From JBCBSZ01 sp039197885 (GTDB taxonomy: Bacteria; Actinomycetota; Acidimicrobiia; Acidimicrobiales; Poriferisodalaceae): a stretch of DNA of 13,998 nt. The position numbers were made by a program, and so were the translations under genes. The notes below the pieces were generated by a model. It worked only from the letters and a program-made list of their open reading frames with translations, searched no databases and was not told where the DNA came from. The stretch's first letter is position 1, and each line of letters opens with the position of its first letter. The DNA lies in contig JBCCTY010000089.1 of the NCBI GenBank assembly GCA_039197885.1, positions 1-13,998 of the forward strand. The letters run 5' to 3'. Positions 1-7,726 of the stretch are shown here, piece after piece.

Positions 1-968
1 ACGCAGGCCAGGGGGAGGTCCTCCACGGTCCAGGGGAGCTGGCGCAGCTCGTCGACGCTGAACGACCGCTCGAGGCCGGTGCTGGTCGTGACGAGCATGC
101 GGTAAGCGGGATCGACCGCCGTCTGGGTGACCCGGGCCTGGGCGGCGGTCCGGTTGACCGGTACGCCCTGGGGCCCGACGCTCGGACTGCGGGGTGCGAG
201 CACCGAGATCGAGTCGAGCGGTGAGAAGGTCTGGCCGACGGTCGCCACGGTGAGGACACCGGACGCGGCGCCGATGGCAGTGAGGAAACCGCGGCGCGAG
301 AGGCCGCCGTCGCCGACACCGACCAGCACCCGCTCGTCGTCGGGCTCCGATCGCTCGGGTTCGCGGTCGGTCGGTCGGGTGTCCTCGACCGCTGCACCGC
401 CCTCGTCGCCGACGACGTCGGTCTCGACGCCGACCTCGGTCGGGGCCGGCGAGCCGTCGATCGGGTCCTCGTCGCGCAGGGCCCGCCGGACCACGAAGAG
501 CTTCGCCGCCACGTGGGTGACGAGCGCGCCCATGGTCACCCATGCGACCCAGTAGTGGCCCGTCGTGAAGTCGAAGCGCCACGGCCGCCAGAGGGCGATG
601 TTGCCGACGCCGCTGAAGAGGAGGAAGAGCGAGCCGGCCACGAGTGGCAGGAGCATCGCCCGCTCGACGGCGTGAGCGATGCTGCGCACCGGCGGCCACT
701 CGTAGAAGCCGGGGAGGACGACCCAGAGCTTCGCGAGGAGCAGCGGGACCGTGGCGATGCCCGTGGCGACGTGGAGGCCCTGGGTGAAGCGGTAGAGCCC
801 GACGGGACCAGCCGGGATGACGAACAGGGCGTCGTCCTGGTTCTGCTGGTAGTGGCTGTAGAGGCCGGTCAGGAAGCAGATCCCGAACGTCACACCCAAC
901 GCGATGCCGAGCAGCGCAGCGCTGCGTTCGTCGTGCAGCTTGCTCGGGAAGCGGCGGGTTCGTTGCAT
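1..968 (-). CDS. Membrane-anchored molybdopterin-dependent oxidoreductase (sulfite-oxidase/YedY-like fold), partial
   Basis: ATG at 968; 322 codons are present and the C-terminus lies beyond the left edge. Four hydrophobic helices (about residues 17-37, 66-86, 104-126, 138-160) carry histidines near membrane faces (H39, H66, H138, H152), as in small b-heme membrane domains. An acidic, probably disordered linker (about 165-220) follows. Then comes a twin-arginine-like motif, SRRGFL (224-229), starting a fifth hydrophobic segment, and then the beginning of the Mo-cofactor domain. The last complete codon is C322 in an LPLAC context, which aligns with the Cys that ligates molybdenum in this family. 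Helix topology puts the linker in the cytoplasm and the Mo domain outside. Actinobacterial five-helix Moco proteins inserted by Sec then Tat are known. Substrate unknown. Heme binding is inference. The gene is divergent from the membrane protein at 1070, with 101 bp between them. Confidence 0.85.
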   Translation of the reverse strand, partial: MQRTRRFPSKLHDERSAALLGIALGVTFGICFLTGLYSHYQQNQDDALFVIPAGPVGLYRFTQGLHVATGIATVPLLLAKLWVVLPGFYEWPPVRSIAHAVERAMLLPLVAGSLFLLFSGVGNIALWRPWRFDFTTGHYWVAWVTMGALVTHVAAKLFVVRRALRDEDPIDGSPAPTEVGVETDVVGDEGGAAVEDTRPTDREPERSEPDDERVLVGVGDGGLSRRGFLTAIGAASGVLTVATVGQTFSPLDSISVLAPRSPSVGPQGVPVNRTAAQARVTQTAVDPAYRMLVTTSTGLERSFSVDELRQLPWTVEDLPLAC

Positions 969-1069
969 GTCAACAGAGAACCAGCCGGGGGTGCTGAACA
1001 GTCTGAACGATCGAGGAACTCATCGGGGGGTCCTGCGTCGAGGGGCCGGTCATCCGTACCGTGACGAAG
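969..1069. promoter_or_regulatory. Divergent intergenic region with two CTGAAC direct repeats
   Basis: This short region must hold the promoters of the molybdopterin oxidoreductase (leftward) and the GT-C-like gene (rightward). It contains two copies of CTGAAC at 994-999 and 1003-1008, a 9-bp period that could be an operator but may be chance. A TTGACA hexamer on the minus strand overlaps the leftward ATG and is therefore in the wrong place for a -35 box of that gene. Confidence 0.3.
1057..1062 (+). promoter_or_regulatory. Putative -10 box TACCGT of a leaderless promoter
   Basis: TACCGT matches the actinobacterial TANNNT -10 consensus. It lies exactly seven bases before an in-frame GTG at 1070, so transcription would start at or beside that codon. 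The same spacing recurs before three other genes here (5330, 11473, 13283). No clear -35 is visible. Confidence 0.5.
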
Positions 1070-2431
1070 GTGGCCCCCGTGACCGCTCCACCTCCCGACG
1101 ACGTGCGTGACGTCGACCCCGCCGACGGTAGCCATCGCGCTCGCCGGGGAGTGGTCGGGGCGCTCGTGCTGGCGACGGTGGTGGTCGTCATCGCTCGGCT
1201 CTGGGGCCAGCACGTCGAGTGGGTCCTCAGCGAGGGCCGCGCCAACATCGGCGCCGCCCCCTTCTTCGGCCGATGGAACGTCGAGTGGCGGTGGTGGACC
1301 CTGGCTGCGGTCGCCGTGGGCGTCGCCGGTGTCCGGTGGGGGCCTCGCTTCGCGGCGACGTGGTCGTGGGGCAGGGTGCTCATCGGTGCGTGGGCGCTGC
1401 ACGCCGCCTGGGCCGTGTCGCTCGCCGCCAGCGTCGGGCTGCACCGCCTGGCCCGCCCCCTGGTCACCCGCTTCGAGTACTTCGTCGCCATCGACCAGGT
1501 CGACGAGGCGGGCGGCGTGCTCGATTACCTGTCGACCTACGTCGAGACCCTCCCCGAGGCCCCGCTCCACGTCACGTCGCACCCTCCGGGGATGGTCCTC
1601 TTCTACTGGCTCCTCGACCGGATCGGGCTGTCGGGACCGGGATGGGCCGCCGTGGCCGTGCTCGGTCTCGGCACCTCGACGGTCGTCGCGGTGCTCGTCG
1701 CGCTGCGGGCCACCGCCGGCGAGGCCCTGGCCCGACGCGCCGCGCCGATCGTCGCGCTGACGCCGTCGGTCATCTGGGTGGCATCGTCGGCCGACGCGGT
1801 CTTCGCCGCCGTCGCCGCCTGGGGCGCTGCGCTCATCGTGCTCGCCGCGCATCGCGAGCGATCGTGGCGTGTCGCCGCCGCCGGTGGTGGCGTGCTCTGC
1901 CTCGGGCTGTTCTTCTCCTACGGCATCACGCTGATGCTCCTGCTGCCCGCCGCGGTCGTCGTGGTTCGGCGGCGTTGGGACGTCGCCGCCGTCGCCTCCG
2001 GCGCCGCGCTTGCGGTGACGGCGCTCTTCACCGTCGCCGGCTTCTGGTGGTTCGAGGGCCTCTGGGAGACGCACGAGTTCTACCGGCAGAGCTCGGCGGA
2101 GTTCCGTCCCTACACCTACTCGCTCGTCGGCAACGCCGGCGTCCTCGTCCTGTCGCTCGGCACCGCCGGTGTGGCCGGTCTCGGCGCGCTCGCAGCGACC
2201 CGTCGTCGGCACCCGGGGCTCGGTCTGCTGGTGGCCCCGGTCGCCGCCGCGGTGATCGGCGCGGCGCTGTCCGGGCTCTCCACCGCGGAGACCGAGCGGA
2301 TCTGGCTGCCGTTCGTCCCGTGGCTGGCCGTGGCCGGCGCCGCCCTCCCTCCACGATCCGTCCGCCCCCTCCTCGCCGGCTCGGTCATCATCGGTGTCGT
2401 GCTGCAGACCTGGCTCCGGACCCCCTGGTGA
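1070..2431 (+). CDS. Polytopic membrane protein, putative GT-C-type glycosyltransferase
   Basis: 453 residues from GTG 1070, chosen because a TANNNT -10 box lies seven bases upstream. GTG 1061 is in frame and would add three residues; neither has a Shine-Dalgarno. The protein is strongly hydrophobic, with roughly ten or more membrane helices. The first helix is followed by a long external loop holding E136, D142, D145, E146 and then an HVTSHPPG motif (167-174). An acidic first loop followed by an H-x-PPG motif before the next helix is typical of GT-C glycosyltransferases (PMT/RgtA-like) that use polyprenyl-phosphate sugars. The sugar and acceptor cannot be told. The epimerase gene follows 28 bases after the stop, so both probably form one unit for a cell-surface glycan (inference). 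GT-C membership rests on topology and motif only. Confidence 0.65.
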   Translation: MAPVTAPPPDDVRDVDPADGSHRARRGVVGALVLATVVVVIARLWGQHVEWVLSEGRANIGAAPFFGRWNVEWRWWTLAAVAVGVAGVRWGPRFAATWSWGRVLIGAWALHAAWAVSLAASVGLHRLARPLVTRFEYFVAIDQVDEAGGVLDYLSTYVETLPEAPLHVTSHPPGMVLFYWLLDRIGLSGPGWAAVAVLGLGTSTVVAVLVALRATAGEALARRAAPIVALTPSVIWVASSADAVFAAVAAWGAALIVLAAHRERSWRVAAAGGGVLCLGLFFSYGITLMLLLPAAVVVVRRRWDVAAVASGAALAVTALFTVAGFWWFEGLWETHEFYRQSSAEFRPYTYSLVGNAGVLVLSLGTAGVAGLGALAATRRRHPGLGLLVAPVAAAVIGAALSGLSTAETERIWLPFVPWLAVAGAALPPRSVRPLLAGSVIIGVVLQTWLRTPW

Positions 2432-2459
2432 GCGCGGTGAGGCGAGCGAGGCGCGACTC

Positions 2460-3494
2460 GTGAAGGTCCTCGTGACCGGCGGCGTCGGGTTCATCGGTTC
2501 CCACGTCGTCGATCTCCTCGCTGCGAGGGGCGACGAGGTCGTCGTCGTCGATCGGCGCGACCCGCACCCCGATGACCGACACCCCGACGCCACCTACGTC
2601 CGGGCCGACGTGCGCGATGTCGACTCGTGGACCGCACCGATCCGCGGCGTCGACGCCGTCTGCCACCAGGCGGCTCGGGTCGGGCTGGGTGTCGACCTGG
2701 GTGACGTCGTCGACTACGTCGGCGACAACGACCTCGGCACGGCGACGGCGTTGCTGGCGATGCATCGGGCCGGGTTCGCCGGCCGCTTCGTCCTGGCGTC
2801 GTCGATGGTGGTCTACGGCGAGGGCGCCTATCGGTGCCCCGTGCACGGATCGGTGCGTCCCGCGCCGCGACGCATCTCCGATCTCGAGGCCGGGGAGTAC
2901 GAGCCCCCGTGCCCGATCTGTGGCGCCCCGCTCGAACCCGGTCTCGTCGACGAGGACGCGCCGCTGGATCCCCGCAACGTCTACGCCGCCACGAAGCTGC
3001 ACGGCGAGCACCTCGCCAACGCATGGGCCCGAGAGAGCGGGGGTTCGGTGATGTCGCTGCGCTACCACAACGTGTACGGCCCACGCATGCCCCGCGACAC
3101 GCCCTACGCCGGGGTGGCCTCGATCTTCCGGTCGGCGTTCGCGGCAGGTCGCCCGGTCCAGGTCTTCGAGGACGGCGGACAGCGGCGCGACTTCGTCCAC
3201 GTGTCCGACGTCGCGGCCGCCAACCTGGCCGCGCTCGACGCCGATGCGGCCGAGGCGGGCGCCTACAACGTCGCCTCGGGTCGTCCGGCGACCATCCTCC
3301 GGATGGCCGAGGCGTTGGCGGAGGCGAGCGGTGGTGGCGAGGTGCGAGTGGTGGGCGGCTATCGCCTCGGCGACGTGCGCCACGTCGTGGCCTCGCCCGC
3401 GCGGGCGGCCGAGCGGCTCGGCTTCCACGCCCGGGTCGGTCTGGTCGACGGCATGGCGGAGTTCGCGACGGCCCCACTCCGCGACGCCCCGTGA
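2460..3494 (+). CDS. NAD-dependent epimerase/dehydratase (extended SDR) with zinc-ribbon insert, dTDP-L-rhamnose 4-epimerase-like
   Basis: 344 residues from GTG 2460. An in-frame start at 2394 overlaps the upstream gene and adds a non-homologous stretch. The Rossmann motif TGGVGFIGSH starts at residue 6, with G7, G10 and G13. The catalytic YxxxK is Y175/K179. A typical RYHNVYGPRMPRDTPYAG block and a QRRDFVHVSDVA block follow, as in sugar-nucleotide 4-epimerases. Between the first active-site loop (SSMVVYGEG) and YxxxK sits an insert with C126-P-V-H129 and C151-P-I-C154, which looks like a zinc ribbon. This insert is shared by a subfamily that includes proteins annotated as dTDP-L-rhamnose 4-epimerases. 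The assignment to that substrate comes from memory of the subfamily and is less sure than the fold. The upstream glycosyltransferase-like gene fits nucleotide-sugar use. Confidence 0.85.
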   Translation: MKVLVTGGVGFIGSHVVDLLAARGDEVVVVDRRDPHPDDRHPDATYVRADVRDVDSWTAPIRGVDAVCHQAARVGLGVDLGDVVDYVGDNDLGTATALLAMHRAGFAGRFVLASSMVVYGEGAYRCPVHGSVRPAPRRISDLEAGEYEPPCPICGAPLEPGLVDEDAPLDPRNVYAATKLHGEHLANAWARESGGSVMSLRYHNVYGPRMPRDTPYAGVASIFRSAFAAGRPVQVFEDGGQRRDFVHVSDVAAANLAALDADAAEAGAYNVASGRPATILRMAEALAEASGGGEVRVVGGYRLGDVRHVVASPARAAERLGFHARVGLVDGMAEFATAPLRDAP

Positions 3495-3501
3495 CCCGGC
3501 G

Positions 3502-3521
3502 GACCCGGTCCGGTGCGGGTC
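3502..3521. terminator. Small hairpin between convergent genes, possible bidirectional terminator
   Basis: A 6-bp perfect stem, GACCCG (3502-3507) with CGGGTC (3516-3521), and an 8-base loop lie in the 31-bp gap between the converging stops at 3494 and 3526. No T-run follows, so it is at best a weak terminator, as is common in high-GC genomes. Confidence 0.3.
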
Positions 3522-3525
3522 GGCG

Positions 3526-4182
3526 TCAGGCGCCCATGCGGCCGGTCTCGTAGGCCCACATCGCGATCTCGACCCGGTTCCTGGCGCCGAGCTTGGTCAT
3601 GAGGCTGGCCAGGTGGGTCTTGGCCGTGCTGAGGCTGATGTGGAGCTCGTCGGCGATCTCGGCGTTGGTGCGCCCGCGGGCGACGGTCACCAGCACCTCT
3701 TCCTCCCGCTCGGTGAGGGGCTCGATCGGCTGGGCGGGAGGCGTCGCAGCGCCCGGCCGAGCGAAGGCCTCGAGCAGGCGGGCGGTGATGCTCGGCGCGA
3801 TCAACGCCTCGCCGTCGGCTGCGGCGTGGATCGCCTGCACGAGGAGCTCGGGCCCGGCGTCCTTGAGCAGGAAGCCCCGGGCTCCGGCCTTCAGCGCTCC
3901 GTGGACGTAGTCGTCGAGGTCGAAGGTGGTGATCACCACGACGGCCATGGGAGCGTCGACCTCGGGTCCGGCGAGTTGTCGGGTCGCCTCGATCCCGTCG
4001 ATGCCCGGCATGCGGATGTCGAACAGGCAGACATCGGGTCGGTGACGTCGGGCGAGCTCGACGGCCGCTCTCCCGTCGCCGGCCTCCGCGACGACCTCGA
4101 TGCCGTCCTGGGCGTCGAGGATCATCGTCAGACCGGCCCGCACGAGCTGTTGGTCGTCGGCGACCAGGACCCGGATCGTCAT
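3526..4182 (-). CDS. NarL/FixJ-type response regulator (REC + LuxR helix-turn-helix)
   Basis: 218 residues from ATG 4182, which overlaps the kinase stop as ATGA (4179-4182), a hallmark of translational coupling; a longer in-frame reading would run into the kinase gene. The receiver domain (about 1-118) has the acidic pair D9/D10, phospho-acceptor D55 in LFDIRMPG, T85 and K107, all as expected for a working receiver. The LuxR-type DNA-binding domain (about 153-214) begins LTEREEEVL and includes the recognition helix region ISLSTAKTHLASLMTKL. It is the partner of the kinase encoded just upstream. By position it may control the divergent MMPL transporter, though no binding site could be identified. 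The full set of key residues argues for an active regulator. Confidence 0.95.
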   Translation of the reverse strand: MTIRVLVADDQQLVRAGLTMILDAQDGIEVVAEAGDGRAAVELARRHRPDVCLFDIRMPGIDGIEATRQLAGPEVDAPMAVVVITTFDLDDYVHGALKAGARGFLLKDAGPELLVQAIHAAADGEALIAPSITARLLEAFARPGAATPPAQPIEPLTEREEEVLVTVARGRTNAEIADELHISLSTAKTHLASLMTKLGARNRVEIAMWAYETGRMGA

Positions 4183-5330
4183 CGCGGCACCGTCTCGCGG
4201 GGCAGCACGGCCGAGACGATCCATCCCCCGCCGGGTCGTGGTCCGGCGTCGAACGTGCCGCCCAGGAGCTTCGCCCGCTCGGCCATGCCGACGAGGCCGT
4301 ACCCGCCGCCGTTCGGGCCGTCGAAGCCGGTCGACGCGCCGTCATCGGACACGGTCAACCGGATGACGTGGCGCAGCCCGTTGACGTGCACGTCGATGCG
4401 CGAGGCGTCGCGGGCGTGCCGGATCGCGTTGGTGATCGACTCCTGGGCGAGTCGGTAGATCCCGGCGTCGAGCGACGGGCGCAACTGGTCGAGGTCTCCC
4501 GCGAGCTCGACGGTCACGTCCGCCCGGGAGGTGGTGGTCTGCGCCAGTCGTTCGATCGCGGCGACGCCGAGCTGCGGAGCGAGCTCCGGGTCATCGTCGT
4601 TGCGCAGGGCGCTGACCATCGAGCGCATCTCGGCGAGGGTGCGCGAGGCCTCCTCCTCGATGGTGCCGAGCACGTCGATGGCCGCGTCGGGCCGGGTGGC
4701 TGCGACCGTCCGGCCGGCCTGGGCCTGGATCGCGATGGCCGACACGTGGTGGGCGACGGTGTCGTGCAGTTCGCGAGCCAACTGGGCTCGCTCCCGGAAC
4801 CTGACCTCGTCGAGCTCGCGCTCGCGCGATCTGCTCTCGAGGCGCACGATCGCACCGAGCGCGGCGGGGAACATCAGGAACACGGCGCCGCCGATCGCGT
4901 CGCCGAGCCCTGGGTACTGGAACACGATGTCGGCCAACCAGGCGAGGTCGACCACCAGCAGCCCGAGCAGGGCGTCGCGACCCGAGGCCCAGCGCGTGAG
5001 GGCGTAGGGCAGGAGCAGGAAGAAGGCCATCGAGTAGAGCTCGATCTGCTCGCGGCCGACGAGCCCCATGACCACGTCGCCGATCGTCACGAAGCCGAAC
5101 GCGACGACGATGGCTGCGAGCGGGCGCGTCCGCCGGAACAGCACGGTCGTGCTCGCGAGCAGGGTGAAGGCGAACGACACCCAGCGGTTGGGGACGTCCT
5201 CGCGGAAGGTCACCTCGAGCACGGCGGCGAGGAGGATCGCCACGAGCAGCACCCGGTCGCGTCGGACCCGGCGCGGCGGGTCGGCGACGGCCGGTTCGGC
5301 CAGCGCGGTCCGCAGACGGGCCCTCATCAC
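4179..5330 (-). CDS. Sensor histidine kinase, NarL/DesK-type (HisKA_3)
   Basis: 383 residues from GTG 5330, preferred because TACGTT lies exactly seven bases upstream. ATG 5327 and TTG 5339 are in-frame alternatives. About six hydrophobic segments (roughly residues 25-160) with very short loops form the sensor half, with no extracellular domain, as in intramembrane-sensing kinases. The dimerisation/phosphoacceptor helix contains ERAQLARELHDTVAHH, with H189 as the predicted phosphorylated histidine. The HATPase domain has the N box ESITNAIRHA (N301), VSDDG and the G box YGLVGMAERA. The stop overlaps the regulator start by four bases. A membrane-embedded sensor next to an exporter-like MMPL protein suggests sensing of lipid or membrane stress (inference). 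Signal unknown. Confidence 0.93.
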   Translation of the reverse strand: MMRARLRTALAEPAVADPPRRVRRDRVLLVAILLAAVLEVTFREDVPNRWVSFAFTLLASTTVLFRRTRPLAAIVVAFGFVTIGDVVMGLVGREQIELYSMAFFLLLPYALTRWASGRDALLGLLVVDLAWLADIVFQYPGLGDAIGGAVFLMFPAALGAIVRLESRSRERELDEVRFRERAQLARELHDTVAHHVSAIAIQAQAGRTVAATRPDAAIDVLGTIEEEASRTLAEMRSMVSALRNDDDPELAPQLGVAAIERLAQTTTSRADVTVELAGDLDQLRPSLDAGIYRLAQESITNAIRHARDASRIDVHVNGLRHVIRLTVSDDGASTGFDGPNGGGYGLVGMAERAKLLGGTFDAGPRPGGGWIVSAVLPRETVPR

Positions 5331-5464
5331 CTGACCCAACGTAGGTGACGGCGCCGCCGGGCGACATCGGCCGAAAGGACGGCTCGGGGCTCGGCGGATC
5401 GGCCGGGCCAGGTCCGACCGGACCGCCGATGCCGCTCCGGCCGGGCCCGTCGCACGATGCTCCC
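5331..5464. promoter_or_regulatory. Divergent regulatory region between kinase and MMPL genes, with -10 TACGTT (minus)
   Basis: The 134-bp gap carries TACGTT on the minus strand (5343 down to 5338), seven bases before the kinase GTG at 5330. For the rightward MMPL gene only a degenerate CACGAT (5453-5458), six bases before the ATG, could serve as a -10. This is the most likely place for the response regulator to bind, but I cannot point to a convincing inverted repeat. Confidence 0.4.
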
Positions 5465-7693
5465 ATGACCAACGCGCTGTACCGAACGGGCCGATACGCG
5501 GCCCGACGTCCCTGGATCGTGATCGCCTCGTGGGTGGCCGTCGCCGTCGTCGTCATCTCGGCCTCCTCGGCATTCGGTCGTGAGCTGGAGGACTCGTTCT
5601 CCGCTCCCGGCCTCGATTCGCAGGTGGCCGTCGATCTCCTCTCCGAGGCCGGCTCCGAGCGGGCCGGACTGACCGCTCGCGTGGTCGCCACGCCCGAGGA
5701 GGAGGGTGTGACGTTCTTCGAGTCGGCCGAGGCCCGCGCCGCGCTCGCCGACGTCCAGGCCGCCGTGTCGTCGTTGACCAACGTCATCGGTTCGAACGAT
5801 CCGAGTGGCGAGCTTGCCTCGGGCACCGACGTCGCCGTGGCCGGTGGATCGGTCTCGCCCGATGGTCGGGTGGCGCTCGTGAGCCTCCAGTACCCCGTCA
5901 TGGAGGACCTCAGCCGGGACGACCTGGAGGAGCTGAAGGACGCCGTCGAGCTGGCCCGCGACGGCTCGCCGTTGCAGATCGAGGCCGGCGGTGACCTCTT
6001 CTTCTCCTTCGAGGAACCCGAGACGACCGCCGGCGAGATGATCGGCATCGCCGCCGCCGTGGTCATCCTGCTCGTGGCCTTCGGCTCGCTCATCGCGATG
6101 GGCCTCCCCATCGGCATGGCCCTCTTCGGCCTCGCGCTCGGCATCAGCTCGATGTCGTTGCTGACCTACGTCATCGAGATCCCGTCGTGGGCGCCGCAGA
6201 TCGGGAGCATGGTCGGCCTCGGCGTCGGCATCGACTACGCGCTGTTCCTCGTCACCCGCCATCGCGAGTTCCTCGGTCGGGGACTCACCGTCGAGGAGTC
6301 GGCCGGTCGGGCCGTCGCCACGGCCGGCCAGGCGGTCATCTTCGCCGGTGGCACCGTCGTGATCGCGATCCTCGGCCTCGCCGCTGCCGGTGTGCCGTTC
6401 ATGACCGCAGCCGGTGTCTCGACGTCGTTGATCGTGCTCATCATGGTCGTCGCGTCGGTGACGCTCCTCCCGGCGTTCCTCGGGCTCGCCGGCCACTGGA
6501 TCAACCGGCTCGGGATCCATCGCCGCAACCATGTGAGCTCGGAGGTCGGGGCCGGGTGGGAGCGCTGGGGCCGACACGTCTCCCGCCACGCGTGGCCCTA
6601 CGCCATCGGTGTCACGGTGTTGCTCGTCGGGCTCACGGCGCCGGTGCTGGTGCTCGAGCTGGGCTTCCCCGACGAGGGAACCCAGCCCGAGTCCCGCACG
6701 GAACGACGGGCCTATGACCTCGTCGCCGACGGGTTCGGTCCCGGCATCAACGGGCCGCTGGTGATCGCCGTCGACCTCGAAGGCGATACGTCGGTCGTCG
6801 ACCCGCTCGCCGCTGCGGTCGGTGCCGACGAAGGTGTCGCCGGGGTCGCCCCGCCGCAGATCGACGCGGCCGCCGGCGTCGCCACGCTCGTCGCGTACCC
6901 CACGACGTCGCCGCAGGACGACGCCACCTTCGAGACCGTCGAACGTCTCCGCTCCGAGGTCTTCCCCGAGGTGCTCGTCGGCTCTGATGCCAGTGCTCAC
7001 GTGGGTGGCTCGACCGCCAACTTCGGTGACGTCGCCAACCGGGTGAACGACCGCCTGCCGGTGTTCATCGCCGCCGTGATCCTGCTGTCGTTCGTCCTGT
7101 TGACGCTGGTCTTCCGCTCGATCCTCGTGCCGCTCAAGGCCGCGTTGCTGAACCTGCTCAGCATCGGTGCGGCCTACGGCGTGCTGGTCATGGTCTTCCA
7201 GTGGGGTTGGGGCAAGGGCCTGATCGGGCTCGAGTCGACCGTGCCGATCGTCTCGTTCATCCCGATGTTCATGTTCGCCATCCTCTTCGGGCTGTCGATG
7301 GACTACGAGGTCTTCCTGCTCTCGCGGGTGCGGGAGGAGTACGTCGCCACCGGCGACAACGACGTCTCGGTCATCCGCGGCCTCAGCAGCACGGCCCGCG
7401 TCATCACGTCGGCCGCGCTGATCATGATCTCGGTCTTCGGGGGCTTCGTCCTCGGCGACGATCCGATCACGAAGATGTTCGGGCTGGGTCTCGCGGTGGC
7501 GATCCTCGTCGACGCCACGATCGTCCGGGTCGTGCTCGTGCCCGCCACGATGACGCTGATGGGCGACGCGAACTGGTGGTTGCCCCGCTGGCTCGACCGG
7601 ATCCTGCCCACCGTCGACATCGACGGTGAGACCGGCCTGCCCGAACCCGAGCTCGAGGCCGATCTCGAGCCCGAGCTCGCCGGCGTGCGATGA
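5465..7693 (+). CDS. MMPL/RND-family membrane transporter
   Basis: 742 residues from ATG 5465. The in-frame GTG at 5345 would add a 40-residue Gly/Pro-rich tail unlike the family, whereas MTNALYRTGRYAARRPW is a normal MMPL beginning. The architecture is two halves. TM1 (about 17-36) precedes an external domain, then TM2-6 from I193 with the MMPL signature GVGIDYALFLVTRHREF (D257/Y258). A second half begins at TM7 (about W377), has another external domain and five more helices, and contains FGLSMDYEVFLLSRVREEY (D613/Y614). The paired intramembrane Asp-Tyr residues are the proton-relay positions of this family. Members export lipids, siderophores or drugs using proton motive force. The cargo here is unknown. 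The tail is an acidic Glu/Leu/Pro repeat. It is divergent from a two-component pair that may regulate it. Confidence 0.93.
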   Translation: MTNALYRTGRYAARRPWIVIASWVAVAVVVISASSAFGRELEDSFSAPGLDSQVAVDLLSEAGSERAGLTARVVATPEEEGVTFFESAEARAALADVQAAVSSLTNVIGSNDPSGELASGTDVAVAGGSVSPDGRVALVSLQYPVMEDLSRDDLEELKDAVELARDGSPLQIEAGGDLFFSFEEPETTAGEMIGIAAAVVILLVAFGSLIAMGLPIGMALFGLALGISSMSLLTYVIEIPSWAPQIGSMVGLGVGIDYALFLVTRHREFLGRGLTVEESAGRAVATAGQAVIFAGGTVVIAILGLAAAGVPFMTAAGVSTSLIVLIMVVASVTLLPAFLGLAGHWINRLGIHRRNHVSSEVGAGWERWGRHVSRHAWPYAIGVTVLLVGLTAPVLVLELGFPDEGTQPESRTERRAYDLVADGFGPGINGPLVIAVDLEGDTSVVDPLAAAVGADEGVAGVAPPQIDAAAGVATLVAYPTTSPQDDATFETVERLRSEVFPEVLVGSDASAHVGGSTANFGDVANRVNDRLPVFIAAVILLSFVLLTLVFRSILVPLKAALLNLLSIGAAYGVLVMVFQWGWGKGLIGLESTVPIVSFIPMFMFAILFGLSMDYEVFLLSRVREEYVATGDNDVSVIRGLSSTARVITSAALIMISVFGGFVLGDDPITKMFGLGLAVAILVDATIVRVVLVPATMTLMGDANWWLPRWLDRILPTVDIDGETGLPEPELEADLEPELAGVR

Positions 7694-7726
7694 CCCGCCG
7701 GCCGCTCGCGGTCACCTGGCGGCGGG
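7694..7726. terminator. Possible bidirectional hairpin terminator at a convergent junction
   Basis: CCCGCCG (7694-7700) is exactly complementary to CGGCGGG (7720-7726), with a 19-base spacer, placed directly after the MMPL stop and overlapping the last codons of the convergent ABC gene. The long loop and absence of a T-run make function uncertain. Confidence 0.3.

Noticed and set aside
127..1064. Plus-strand open frames opposite the molybdopterin enzyme
   Set aside because: Compositionally biased translations (Arg/Ser/Pro or Glu/Asp rich) with no recognisable motif; the minus strand holds clear helices and a Mo-domain start.
5345..5464. Longer N-terminus for the MMPL transporter
   Set aside because: The 40 added residues are Gly/Pro rich and unlike MMPL proteins; ATG 5465 starts a normal first helix.
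7651..7670. GCTCGAG-loop-CTCGAGC hairpin near the MMPL stop
   Set aside because: It falls in codons for a repeated acidic Glu-Leu tail, so the inverted repeat is likely a by-product of that repeat; no T-run follows.
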